A DNA stretch of 11,149 bases from an uncultured Clostridia bacterium (GTDB lineage: Bacteria; Bacillota; Clostridia; Oscillospirales; Ruminococcaceae). The stretch's first letter is position 1, and each line of letters begins with the position of its first letter. The notes below the pieces were generated by a model. That model saw only the letters and a list, made by a program, of their open reading frames with translations, made no database searches and was not told where the DNA came from. The translations under genes and the position numbers were made by a program. Location: contig CAMWNQ010000048.1 of NCBI GenBank assembly GCA_947175655.1, positions 1 through 11,149 on the forward strand. Reading direction: 5' to 3'. Shown one piece after another: positions 1 through 7,403 of the stretch.

Positions 1-17
1 ATTTTATAGTAATTAAT

Positions 18-45
18 ATTATACCGAATTAAATAAAAAAATCAA
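18..45 (-). promoter_or_regulatory. Candidate promoter firing leftwards out of the window
   Basis: On the minus strand, TTGATT (40-45) and a perfect TATAAT (18-23) are separated by 16 nt. This would start transcription near position 11, towards a gene beyond the left edge. The whole stretch is very AT-rich, so chance matches are likely. No hairpin-plus-T-tract terminator for the luxS operon is visible in positions 1-108, so the downstream gene could also receive read-through. Confidence 0.35.
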
Positions 46-108
46 TCTTTTATGGTCGAATTTACCAACGGCATATTATTTTTCGGAACTTTGCACAAAA
101 ATTAATTA

Positions 109-582
109 TTATTTTTTTTCAAAATGCCACGAATAATCAAGCATATCCGGTGTATAGTTTTCAAGTTTTTCAAGAAGAGGAAGTACATCTTTTTTTGCGG
201 ATTCAAGGTCGTGTTCAAGATAGTTTCCGCACTCAATTTCACTCAATCCCGGAATTTCATCATTATATTCTGATATAAATTTATAAGAATCCTTTACAAG
301 CTTTATTGCATCCTTATGATTCATATTTCTTGTGAGAAGATAGAAACCTGTTCTGCAACCCATTGGCCCTACATAGATTACATTGTCTTTGAATTCTGAA
401 TTTCTTGCAAATGTCGCAAAAAGATGTTCTATAGTATGCAGTGATGGATTTGATATGTATACTCCACCGTTTGGCTTTACCATTCTTACATCATATGTTA
501 CAATATCTCCGTCAATCCTTGATATGTACATTCCTACTCCAAATTTTGTATGGTCTACCTGAAAACTTGCTATTTTATTCAT
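109..582 (-). CDS. luxS: S-ribosylhomocysteine lyase LuxS
   Basis: LuxS cleaves S-ribosylhomocysteine to homocysteine and DPD, the precursor of the AI-2 signal, in the cytoplasmic activated methyl cycle. The 157-residue length is normal for the family. The metal-binding HTIEH motif is present (His49, catalytic Glu52, His53). The GPMGCRTGFY motif supplies the catalytic Cys76, and ECGNYLEHD supplies the third metal ligand, Cys118. The N-terminal DHTK motif (residues 10-13) is also there. I start at ATG 582 because a GGAGG (591-595) lies 8 nt upstream. An in-frame ATG at 597 overlaps that Shine-Dalgarno and would add five residues outside the family's usual start. It is probably the last gene of a four-gene operon, 23 nt after the pseudouridine synthase gene. 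No Pfs/MTAN nucleosidase gene, which supplies the LuxS substrate, is in the window. Confidence 0.97.
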   Translation of the reverse strand: MNKIASFQVDHTKFGVGMYISRIDGDIVTYDVRMVKPNGGVYISNPSLHTIEHLFATFARNSEFKDNVIYVGPMGCRTGFYLLTRNMNHKDAIKLVKDSYKFISEYNDEIPGLSEIECGNYLEHDLESAKKDVLPLLEKLENYTPDMLDYSWHFEKK

Positions 583-590
583 AATAAAAT

Positions 591-595
591 CCTCC
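591..595 (-). promoter_or_regulatory. luxS ribosome binding site that decides the start
   Basis: The GGAGG reads on the minus strand 8 nt before ATG 582. It is embedded in an upstream in-frame ATG (ATGGAGG), so that earlier ATG has no Shine-Dalgarno of its own. Confidence 0.8.
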
Positions 596-605
596 ATGTT
601 AAAAA

Positions 606-1454
606 TTATTTAAAAATGTTTAAAATATCATCATCTGTCTCGGCACTTATTTCAGTCAGATTTATTTTGCTTTCCGGTGGTGGTTTTATTGAAAGCTTTC
701 CGCATTGAAGTGCCTGACGTGATATTACTCTGTGATTTCCTCCATACATTTCATCGCCTGCCAGAGGGTGTCCGATATGCGAAAAATGTACTCTTATCTG
801 ATGAGTTCTTCCTGTTTCAAGATGTATTTCAAGCATTGAATAGTTTTCATTGCAAAAAATACGTCTATAATGTGTTACAGCTTTTTGTCCGTCCTGACGA
901 ATACATCTTAAAATTATTGATTCTTTTTCCCTTGCAATAGGGGCATCAATAGTCCCATATTCGTCAGTTATACCCTCGACGACTGCATAATACGTTTTTT
1001 CTATATTCCCCTGTAATACTGATGCTGTATATGCATTTTTCGCAACGGCACATAATCCTGAAGTATCACGGTCAAGACGGTTTATGGGTCTGAATGTCAA
1101 ATTTGGATATAAATATGCAAAGTAATTTCCCAGTGTATCACCCTGATGCTTTATTGATGGGTGTATTGGAATGCCTGCCGGTTTATTGAATACTATAAGA
1201 TTTTCATCTTCATAAGCGATTTTTATTCTGGAATTTTTTAAATCTGGATTTGCATCAAGAAATTTTTCATCTTTTAAATTTAGGATAATAGTATCTCCGT
1301 CTGAAACAGTGTCTACTGTTCTTATATGCTCTCCATTTTTTGTAATTCCGTCCGGTATGCGTTTAAGTTTCTTCAGCAGACGTTTTGAGATTCCCTTTTC
1401 TGTCAGGAATTTTTGGACAGTTATGGGATTTTCTGTGCATACTATAAATTTCAT
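606..1454 (-). CDS. RluA-family 23S/tRNA-type pseudouridine synthase
   Basis: This enzyme isomerises specific uridines to pseudouridine in structured RNA, most likely rRNA. The N-terminal region (about residues 10-60, with FLTEKGISKRLLKKLK) resembles the S4-like RNA-binding domain of RluC/RluD-type enzymes. The catalytic domain follows: NKPAG (90-94), the RluA signature NRLDRDTSG (125-133) with catalytic Asp128, the KTYYAVVEG strand (153-161), and ETGRTHQIRVH (213-223) with GHPLAGD (228-234). The 282-residue length is normal. I start at ATG 1454 because AAGGAG (1465-1470) is 10 nt upstream; the GTG at 1463 sits too close to it. The first 92 nt overlap the 3' end of the upstream membrane-protein frame. 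Which uridine it modifies cannot be read, so no rlu symbol is given. Confidence 0.93.
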   Translation of the reverse strand: MKFIVCTENPITVQKFLTEKGISKRLLKKLKRIPDGITKNGEHIRTVDTVSDGDTIILNLKDEKFLDANPDLKNSRIKIAYEDENLIVFNKPAGIPIHPSIKHQGDTLGNYFAYLYPNLTFRPINRLDRDTSGLCAVAKNAYTASVLQGNIEKTYYAVVEGITDEYGTIDAPIAREKESIILRCIRQDGQKAVTHYRRIFCNENYSMLEIHLETGRTHQIRVHFSHIGHPLAGDEMYGGNHRVISRQALQCGKLSIKPPPESKINLTEISAETDDDILNIFK

Positions 1455-2205
1455 TGCATTCACTCTCCTTTATACATATATTTATATAGAGTGTTAAAGA
1501 TGAGAAGAATTCCGGAAGAGCTGATATAAATCCAAAAGGTATAAGCATAACTCCTGTATAAAATAATATGATTTTAAGAAGACCTCTTCTTGCATTTTTC
1601 ATTATCCTAAATGATATTATTGAAAGTCTGAAAATGCCTATATCTTTTTCTTTTATTATCAAAAATGGCAGTGCTGAAATACCAAGAACTATCCAGATCC
1701 ATAAAATAAGTGATAATACTGTAAGCGTTACGGAATGAACAGCAAGAAAAACTGTATTTGGATTTCCGTTTTCATATCCTCTGAAAATTATATTTACTGA
1801 TGTGATTCCGAAAAATACTGATGGCATAAGAAATATTAAAGATACTGTTTTTATTATTATAATACTGTTCAGATTTTTTATGAAGATGCCTGAATTTTTA
1901 AAATCAGGAATCTGTATATTTAATATGCTTAGAAAAAAGCGTATTATCGGAGATATGACTGCTGATAATGTCAGCACTTTAAGAAAGATGCATATAAAAT
2001 CAAATAATATCCATGCAACAGGGGATTTATAGAAAAGTTCCATAGGCTTGAAATCTGTTAGATATAATACAATGCTTGCTGTACAGAGTTCTGCTAATCT
2101 GAAAAAAACTATTATTGCCGGAATACATAATGATATTAAAAAAGCTTCTGCTTTTCTGCCTTTTAATGATACCTTTGAATATTCTCTTATTTGATAAAGT
2201 TTCAC
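1363..2205 (-). CDS. Multi-pass membrane protein, possibly DUF975-like
   Basis: No motif here identifies a function with certainty. The product is 280 residues with five clear hydrophobic segments (about 21-37, 65-90, 115-135, 155-183, 209-228) and perhaps a sixth at 232-246. The N-terminal EYSKVSLKGRKAEAF stretch and the late SFRIMKNARRGLLK stretch before the last helix recall DUF975-type integral membrane proteins; this is a resemblance from memory, not a search result. The start is GTG 2205, behind GGGGTGA (2211-2217). It sits 86 nt downstream of the phosphatase gene in the same direction. The last 30 or so residues are hydrophilic and encoded wholly within the pseudouridine synthase gene in another frame. 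A natural overlap or a one-base frameshift near 1500 could explain this. Confidence 0.7.
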   Translation of the reverse strand: MKLYQIREYSKVSLKGRKAEAFLISLCIPAIIVFFRLAELCTASIVLYLTDFKPMELFYKSPVAWILFDFICIFLKVLTLSAVISPIIRFFLSILNIQIPDFKNSGIFIKNLNSIIIIKTVSLIFLMPSVFFGITSVNIIFRGYENGNPNTVFLAVHSVTLTVLSLILWIWIVLGISALPFLIIKEKDIGIFRLSIISFRIMKNARRGLLKIILFYTGVMLIPFGFISALPEFFSSLTLYINICIKESECNEIYSMHRKSHNCPKIPDRKGNLKTSAEET

Positions 2206-2291
2206 AAAAATCACCCCATTAATACTTATACACTTTTTATTTATATTTTGCGGTAATTTTTGTTTTTTATTCTTTATAATTATTTATTATT

Positions 2292-2933
2292 TCAAAATTC
2301 TTCAGATTCTGGTATTCTTTCATATGGAACTACTCCGAATATTTCAAATGCCTGTGACTGTTGCCACATCTTTGCTGTTACCATTACTTCAAATCCTTCA
2401 CCTGCTGGACATTTTAATGTCTTAGGGTCAATTTTGGGGATACCAAATCCGGCAAGCATATTTGATATTACTCCATAATGTGTTATGATTGCACTGTGTG
2501 TTATATCTTCATACATCATATCCATTATTATTTCATGAAGAGCTTTATATGTTCTTGCAGAAAGTTCTTCAATGCTTTCACCATCAGGTGGACGTTTGGA
2601 GATGCCTCCTTTTATCCAATCCCTGTATTCTTCAAGATTTATAATATCTTTTATATTTTTTCCCTCAAAGCTTCCGAAATCCAGTTCTCTGAGATTGTCC
2701 ACTATACAAAGCTGTTTTTCAGGAAAAAGTATTTCTGATGTCTCTGTGCAACGCTTTAATGGTGAACTGTATACTTTGTCAACTCTGGGATATTCAAATT
2801 CTTCTTTTTTATTAAAAAGTTCAGCTGTTCCAAAATCAGACAGCGAATAGTCAGTACGGCTTCCTATGTAGATTCCTTTTTGATTTGCCATTGTCTGACC
2901 GTGACGTATCAGGCTTATTCTGTATGCTTTCAA
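2292..2933 (-). CDS. Histidine phosphatase superfamily protein (phosphoglycerate mutase-like)
   Basis: This is a cytosolic phosphohydrolase of the branch that holds CobC-type alpha-ribazole phosphatases and broad-specificity PhoE-type enzymes. The substrate is not readable. The LIRHGQT motif (residues 8-14) gives the phospho-accepting His11. SSPLKRCTET (56-65) gives the phosphate-binding Arg61. RELDFGSFEGK (82-92) gives the acid/base Glu83. The ITHYGV motif (150-155) gives the second His152. Length is 213 residues, normal for the family. I start at TTG 2933 because AAAGGA lies about 8 nt upstream and the family begins a few residues before RHG. A second TTG at 3026, also preceded by GGAGG, would add a 31-residue extension of unknown role. 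It is the first gene of the leftward operon and divergent from the XRE gene. No cobalamin gene is nearby to support a CobC role. Confidence 0.9.
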   Translation of the reverse strand: MKAYRISLIRHGQTMANQKGIYIGSRTDYSLSDFGTAELFNKKEEFEYPRVDKVYSSPLKRCTETSEILFPEKQLCIVDNLRELDFGSFEGKNIKDIINLEEYRDWIKGGISKRPPDGESIEELSARTYKALHEIIMDMMYEDITHSAIITHYGVISNMLAGFGIPKIDPKTLKCPAGEGFEVMVTAKMWQQSQAFEIFGVVPYERIPESEEF

Positions 2934-3166
2934 ATTATCATTCCTTTCATATAATTTCGGACAAGTCAAGTGGTAAATATAAACAAAATTCCTGACTGAT
3001 TTTTTACACGTTGTCGAAAATGTCAAACTATGCCTCCGAAAGTTTAAATTATTTCACTTAAATGGATATTTACTTATTATACAATTTGTATTATAATATA
3101 TTATATATTATATCATATTTCGTAGATTAATGCAAGAAAATAAATATTTGTAAGGAGAAAAATATT
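2934..3166. promoter_or_regulatory. Divergent intergenic control region
   Basis: This 233-bp gap separates the leftward phosphatase operon from the rightward XRE-rnf genes. It contains a perfect 14-bp palindrome of TATAAT type at 3092-3105, which offers a -10 hexamer to both strands. It also contains a GGAGG/TTG pair on the minus strand at about 3026-3037 and the XRE ribosome binding site AAGGAG (3152-3157). I could not find a convincing -35/-10 pair for the leftward operon. Confidence 0.5.
3069..3097 (+). promoter_or_regulatory. Candidate promoter of the XRE regulator and perhaps the rnf genes
   Basis: TTTACT (3069-3074) and a perfect TATAAT (3092-3097) are separated by 17 nt. The predicted start near 3104 is about 63 nt before the XRE ATG. 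The -10 hexamer is the left half of a perfect 14-bp palindrome, so an operator could coincide with it. AT-richness makes this moderate evidence only. Confidence 0.45.
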
Positions 3167-3880
3167 ATGAATTCTGATTTTGCTAGAATAATTACTCTTC
3201 AGAGAAAAGAAAGACAGATTAGCCAGAAACAGGCAGCCGCAGACTTGGGAATCTCTCAGGCTTTGCTATCTCATTATGAAAAGGGAATAAGAGAATGTGG
3301 ACTTAACTTTCTTGTAAAGATTGCTGATTACTATAATGTTTCATGTGATTATCTTCTTGGAAGAACTCCCGAACCTGAAGGAAAAGTTATCAGTATTGAG
3401 GAAATCCCTGATGATGATGGAAATAATAAAATGCCATCACCTCAGATTATTAACTTTAACAGAAAAATAGTAAATAATTCAATAAGCTTGTTGTTTAGCC
3501 TTGCACAGAAGGCAGGAAGTATTACACTTATAAAAGAAGTTGGTTCTTATCTGATGCTTTCTGTTTACAAACTGTTCAGACTGATATATAATGCTAATCC
3601 TCATAATGACCAGAAACTTTTCAGGATACCTAAAGTTATAGCTAATGATAGTGCTGATGCTATTATAGCTATGAGTGAAGCTGATGTAAAAGCTTCTTCC
3701 TGTGGAATATCTCTTGATGGAAATGACAGCATTACTAATTTTGATACTCTTTATCTTACTACTTCAACTATATCAAAAGACTATCCCCAGTATTCGTCAT
3801 CACTTTTCAAATTAATTCAGATAAGCGAGGACAGTATAACAAGAACACGTACTGGATATGGTGCATCGAATAAGAAATAA
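3167..3880 (+). CDS. XRE-family helix-turn-helix transcriptional regulator
   Basis: The N-terminal domain (about residues 5-66) is a Cro/C1-type helix-turn-helix. It shows QRKERQISQKQAAADLGIS, then ALLSHYEKGIRE as the recognition-helix region, and ends with the typical ADYYNVSCDYLLGRT. The remaining 170 or so residues match no domain I recognise. Residues 103-145 look helical, and the C-terminus is rich in Ser, Thr and Asp. There is no peptidase or sensor motif and no membrane segment. The ATG at 3167 follows AAGGAG (3152-3157) by 9 nt. It lies 77 nt upstream of rnfC in the same direction with no terminator between, so it may be co-transcribed with or control the rnf genes; this is an inference from position. 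It may also regulate the divergent phosphatase operon or itself. Confidence 0.88.
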   Translation: MNSDFARIITLQRKERQISQKQAAADLGISQALLSHYEKGIRECGLNFLVKIADYYNVSCDYLLGRTPEPEGKVISIEEIPDDDGNNKMPSPQIINFNRKIVNNSISLLFSLAQKAGSITLIKEVGSYLMLSVYKLFRLIYNANPHNDQKLFRIPKVIANDSADAIIAMSEADVKASSCGISLDGNDSITNFDTLYLTTSTISKDYPQYSSSLFKLIQISEDSITRTRTGYGASNKK

Positions 3881-3910
3881 TATATTAAGCATAATAAGAA
3901 TAATTAGTTT

Positions 3911-3926
3911 TATTTTGTATAAAATA
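3911..3926. repeat. Perfect inverted repeat before rnfC, possible operator
   Basis: TATTTT, a 4-nt GTAT spacer and AAAATA form a perfect 6-bp inverted repeat. It overlaps a TATAAA hexamer (3918-3923) that could serve as a weak -10 for rnfC, although no good -35 sits at the right distance. The stem is pure A/T, so it is a poor terminator. An operator is possible but unproven. Confidence 0.3.
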
Positions 3927-3957
3927 GCTTATATTAAATTATCTGAGGTTTTATAAT

Positions 3958-5244
3958 ATGAAAAAACTTAACAGTATAAAAGTGCCTCATAATAAAAATA
4001 CAAAAGATTGTATGATTGAAAAAATACCATTACCTCCTTTTGTAAAAATACCAATGCTTATGAATATGGGCAGTCCCTGTAATCCTATAGTAAAAATAAA
4101 GGATACTATATCTGTTGGGCAGAAAATAGGTGATTCAGATGCACTTTTTTCTGTTCCTGTATATTCCAGCGTTTCGGGAACAGTAAAGGCTATATCGGAT
4201 TATAGAATTTCTGACGGAAGTTTATGTAAAGCTGTTGAAATAGAATGTGATAATCTGCAAAATATTTCTGATTCAGTTAAACCTTCAGAAATTAATAGCC
4301 GTGAAGATTTTGTAAAAGCTGTTCGTGAAAGCGGGCTTTCAGGTCTTGGCGGTGCTGGATTTCCAACACATATAAAATTGAATCCTAAAAATAAAATAAA
4401 TACTCTTATTGTCAATGGTGCTGAATGTGAGCCGTATATTACATCTGATTACCGTATTATGATTGAACATGCTGATGAAATAATTGAGGGTCTGAATTTT
4501 ATTTCAAAAATGCTTGATATTCCGAATGTTATAATAGGAATAGAGAAAAATAAACCAGAAGCTATAAAATTATTTTCCGAAAAACTTCAGAATATTAATA
4601 ATATCAATGTTATTAGCTTGCCATCGCTTTATCCTCAGGGAGCTGAAAAAGTTCTTATTTATACTTCTTTAGGAAAAATTGTTCAGGAAGGTAAATTGCC
4701 ATCTGATTATGGTATCATTGTTATTAATGTATCTACTGTATATTATCTCAATGTCTACTTTAAAACCGGAATGCCACTTATAAACCGTGTTGTTACTGTT
4801 GACGGCGATACTGTTAAAAAAGCCGGAAATTATCTTGTACCTATTGGGACATCTTTTGATTATATTCTCGGTTATGCACAATGTGAAAAAGATAAAATAA
4901 ACAAGCTTATTGCAGGTGGTATGATGATGGGTATAACAGTATATGATATAAATCAACCCGTTTCAAAAATAAATAATGCAATTTTAGCTATGAATAAAAT
5001 TAATATTCCTAAAGAAATAGCCTGTATCAGATGCGGACGCTGTATGAATGCCTGCCCTGTCAATCTTATGCCTATGGAGATTGAAAGAGCTTATAAAAAA
5101 AAGAATACTGAAATGCTTTTGAAATATAAAGTCAATTTATGTATTAACTGCGGATGCTGTACGTATATTTGTCCTTCAAAAAGAAAGCTTGCTGAAACAA
5201 ATCAGCTTGCAAAATTGCTTATATCATCTATAAAGAAAAAATAA
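3958..5244 (+). CDS. rnfC: Rnf complex subunit RnfC (ferredoxin:NAD+ oxidoreductase, NADH-side subunit)
   Basis: RnfC is the peripheral subunit that binds FMN, NAD(H) and two 4Fe-4S clusters on the cytoplasmic face of the Rnf complex. Residues 124-160 carry the Rossmann-type signature (GLSGLGGAGFPTHIK, then NGAECEPY). The barrel-sandwich region before it ends in SVPVYSSVSGTV (65-76). Two ferredoxin-like clusters close the protein: Cys356/359/362/366 and Cys395/398/401/405. The 428-residue length fits the compact clostridial form without a long C-terminal tail. GAGG (3945-3948) lies 9 nt before the ATG. The N-terminus is divergent: I cannot see the GGIHP-type motif that usually opens RnfC, and the common QHIGAP stretch reads MNMGSP (35-40). 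It heads the C-D-G-E-A-B order typical of Clostridia. Confidence 0.96.
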   Translation: MKKLNSIKVPHNKNTKDCMIEKIPLPPFVKIPMLMNMGSPCNPIVKIKDTISVGQKIGDSDALFSVPVYSSVSGTVKAISDYRISDGSLCKAVEIECDNLQNISDSVKPSEINSREDFVKAVRESGLSGLGGAGFPTHIKLNPKNKINTLIVNGAECEPYITSDYRIMIEHADEIIEGLNFISKMLDIPNVIIGIEKNKPEAIKLFSEKLQNINNINVISLPSLYPQGAEKVLIYTSLGKIVQEGKLPSDYGIIVINVSTVYYLNVYFKTGMPLINRVVTVDGDTVKKAGNYLVPIGTSFDYILGYAQCEKDKINKLIAGGMMMGITVYDINQPVSKINNAILAMNKINIPKEIACIRCGRCMNACPVNLMPMEIERAYKKKNTEMLLKYKVNLCINCGCCTYICPSKRKLAETNQLAKLLISSIKKK

Positions 5245-5278
5245 AAGACATAAATATAAACAGAAAGGACATATGAAT

Positions 5279-6208
5279 ATGTTTAAAGTAACTGCATCTC
5301 CTCATATAACGGATAATATGACTACTCAGAAAATAATGCTGTGTGTTATAATTTCACTTCTTCCGGCTTTAATAGGCGGATTTATAACTTTGGGATTGCG
5401 TGTTTTGACAGTAACCCTTATATGTGTTGTTTTCAGTGTTTTATTTGAGTATCTTATGAGAATCATTATGAAACGTCAGAATACTATCTCAGATTTGAGT
5501 GCAGTTGTTACCGGTATGCTTTTAGCTATGAATCTTCCTGTAACTATTCCAATATGGCAGGCTATTACAGGTTGTTTTGTTGCAATAGTCATAGCCAAGC
5601 AATTATTCGGCGGACTTGGTCAGAATTTTGTAAATCCGGCAATTCTGGGAAGAATTGTTTTAATGCTTTCTTTTACTGCTGATATGACAACTTGGATAAA
5701 AGTAAAACATTCTGGATATGTTGATGCATTAACTGGTGCTACTCCTCTTGTAAGCAAAGACGCATCATATATAGATTTGTTTCTGGGAAATACAGGCGGT
5801 TGTATAGGAGAAGTCTGTGCATTGGGAATCATCATAGGTGGTTTTTTTCTCATTTTTATGAAGATTATTTCTCCTGTAACACCATTTGCTTTTATTGGTG
5901 CTGTTGCGGTTCTGGAATTTATTGCTGGAAATGACCCTTTATATCATACACTTGCCGGAGGTCTTCTTCTTGGGGCATTTTTTATGGCTACTGATTATGT
6001 TACAACTCCTATTACTTCAAAGGGCAAGCTGATATTTGGTGTTGGATGCGGAATAATTACTTTTGTGATAAGAGAGTTCGGAGGATATCCAGAAGGTGTA
6101 TCTTTTGCTATACTTTTTATGAATATTGTTACACCATACATTGATAATTTTACTGCTGTTAAGCCTCTTGGTGCAGTGTATATCAAAGATGAGAAAGAGG
6201 ACAACTAA
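5279..6208 (+). CDS. rnfD: Rnf complex subunit RnfD (covalent-FMN membrane subunit)
   Basis: RnfD is an integral membrane subunit carrying a covalently bound FMN in the ion-translocating core. The family opening VTASPHI (residues 4-10) is present, then hydrophobic helices through about residue 135. The GGLGQNFVNPA motif falls at 111-121. TGATPL (152-157) contains Thr155, the expected threonine for flavin attachment. Further helices follow, with the well-conserved AGGLLLGAFFMATDYVTTP stretch. Length is 309-311 residues, normal for the family. I prefer ATG 5279 because AAAGGA (5264-5269) is 9 nt upstream; the in-frame ATG at 5273 is only 3 nt from it. The gap to rnfC is 34 nt and rnfG follows 1 nt after the stop. 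Confidence 0.96.
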   Translation: MFKVTASPHITDNMTTQKIMLCVIISLLPALIGGFITLGLRVLTVTLICVVFSVLFEYLMRIIMKRQNTISDLSAVVTGMLLAMNLPVTIPIWQAITGCFVAIVIAKQLFGGLGQNFVNPAILGRIVLMLSFTADMTTWIKVKHSGYVDALTGATPLVSKDASYIDLFLGNTGGCIGEVCALGIIIGGFFLIFMKIISPVTPFAFIGAVAVLEFIAGNDPLYHTLAGGLLLGAFFMATDYVTTPITSKGKLIFGVGCGIITFVIREFGGYPEGVSFAILFMNIVTPYIDNFTAVKPLGAVYIKDEKEDN

Positions 6209-6209
6209 T

Positions 6210-6722
6210 ATGAAAAAACTTTTTCCTTCTATTGTACTTGCCATTGTATGTATTGCTGTAAGCGGACTTCTTGCATTTGCAAATAAACTGACTCAACCTA
6301 AAATAGCTCAGGCAAATGAAGAAAAATTAAACAGAAGTCTTACAGATGTATTCGGTGATGCTGATTATAGAATATCCGGTAAATCATTTGAAAATGTAAA
6401 CAGGATTATTACTGATGAAAAAAATCGTGTTATATTTGATATTACTGTTGACGGATATGAAAAAAACGGTATTCAGGCTCTTATCGGAATAGACAGTGAC
6501 GGTAAAATATGCGGTATAGGGATTGTATCTTTAAAAGAAACTGCCGGAGTCGGTACTAAAATTAAAGATGATAAATATATTCAAAAATATATAGGTCTGG
6601 ATAATGATAATTTTCCTGATGATACTGTAATTTCAGGCGCTACGTATTCTTCAAAAGGTATGAGAAATGCCGTTTCTGTTGCTATGAATATATATGAATC
6701 TCAGAAAGGTGAAGGATTTTAA
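6210..6722 (+). CDS. rnfG: Rnf complex subunit RnfG (covalent-FMN, membrane-anchored)
   Basis: RnfG is anchored by one N-terminal helix (about residues 5-24) and carries covalent FMN outside the membrane, in the electron chain to the Rnf core. The FMN-binding domain shows GIVSLKETAGVGTKI (104-118). ISGATYSS (141-148) contains the flavin-linking Thr145. The protein is 170 residues, at the short end for the family but with all key motifs. The start at ATG 6210 is fixed by GAGGA (6197-6201), 8 nt upstream inside the end of rnfD. The frame is open further upstream to 6126, but that reading lies within rnfD and lacks a binding site. The rnfG stop abuts the rnfE ATG exactly. Confidence 0.95.
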   Translation: MKKLFPSIVLAIVCIAVSGLLAFANKLTQPKIAQANEEKLNRSLTDVFGDADYRISGKSFENVNRIITDEKNRVIFDITVDGYEKNGIQALIGIDSDGKICGIGIVSLKETAGVGTKIKDDKYIQKYIGLDNDNFPDDTVISGATYSSKGMRNAVSVAMNIYESQKGEGF

Positions 6723-7403
6723 ATGAGTAACAGTAATTTTAAAGAGTTTACCAAAGGCATTATAAAACAGAATCCTGTACTTGTAAGTCTTCTGGGAATG
6801 TGTCCGACTCTTGCGGTAACAGGACAGGCTATAAATGGTCTGGGTATGGGAATAGCTACCACTTTTGTACTGTTTTGTTCAAATATTATAATTTCTCTTC
6901 TTAAAAATGTAATTCCAAAAGAAGTAAAACTGCCATGTTATATAGTAATTATTGCGGGATTTGTAACGATTGCTGAATTTCTTCTGCACGGTTTTATGCC
7001 ATCTTTATATGAAAGTCTGGGAACTTTTCTTTCACTTATAACTGTTAATTGTATTATTCTCGGACGTGCTGAGATGTTTGCTTCAAAAAATAAAGTTCTG
7101 CCTTCAATGTTAGATGCTCTTGGAATGGGTACAGGTTTTACTCTTGCATTATTCCTGATGGGGTCGGTAAGGGAGATTTTTGGTTCTGGACAATGGCTTG
7201 GTATGGATATTGCAGTATTTGAAAATATTAAGCCTATGACAGTATTTGTAATGCCTGCCGGAGGTTTTTTTGTTTTAGGTTGTATAATAGCATTTCTGAA
7301 TAAAATAGCAGGAAAAAGACCTCCTCAGAAAACAGGATGTGCAGGATGTCCAAACAGTTCAAAATGTTTGAGGGATTCTGAAGAGGAGGTATTAAAAAAA
7401 TGA
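6723..7403 (+). CDS. rnfE: Rnf complex subunit RnfE (membrane core)
   Basis: RnfE is an RnfA paralogue. The two form inverted halves of the membrane core that hold a 2Fe-2S cluster in known Rnf/Nqr structures. The conserved cysteines are present: Cys27 in GMCPTLAVT and Cys110 in TVNCIILGRAE. Six hydrophobic helices span about 18-195. The DALGMGTGFTLALF (131-144) and GSVREIFGSGQW (147-158) stretches are family hallmarks. The C-terminal cytoplasmic tail adds three cysteines, Cys206, Cys209 and Cys215. A GGTGAAGGA purine tract just before the start lies within the last codons of rnfG. The rnfE stop overlaps the rnfA start by 4 nt (ATGA), so translational coupling is likely. Confidence 0.96.
   Translation: MSNSNFKEFTKGIIKQNPVLVSLLGMCPTLAVTGQAINGLGMGIATTFVLFCSNIIISLLKNVIPKEVKLPCYIVIIAGFVTIAEFLLHGFMPSLYESLGTFLSLITVNCIILGRAEMFASKNKVLPSMLDALGMGTGFTLALFLMGSVREIFGSGQWLGMDIAVFENIKPMTVFVMPAGGFFVLGCIIAFLNKIAGKRPPQKTGCAGCPNSSKCLRDSEEEVLKK

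Noticed and set aside
582..597. Upstream ATG 597 as the luxS start
   Set aside because: It overlaps the GGAGG that serves ATG 582, has no binding site of its own, and adds residues not expected in LuxS.
2260..2850. Plus-strand frames opposite the phosphatase gene
   Set aside because: They are antisense shadows of a well-supported gene and contain no recognisable domain or binding site.
2934..3166. Riboswitch or leader RNA in the divergent gap
   Set aside because: It contains no GC-rich helices, terminator or known aptamer motif; only AT-rich promoter-like sequence is seen.
6126..6209. Longer rnfG reading starting at 6126
   Set aside because: The extension lies within rnfD, has no binding site, and the protein from ATG 6210 already begins with a normal membrane anchor.
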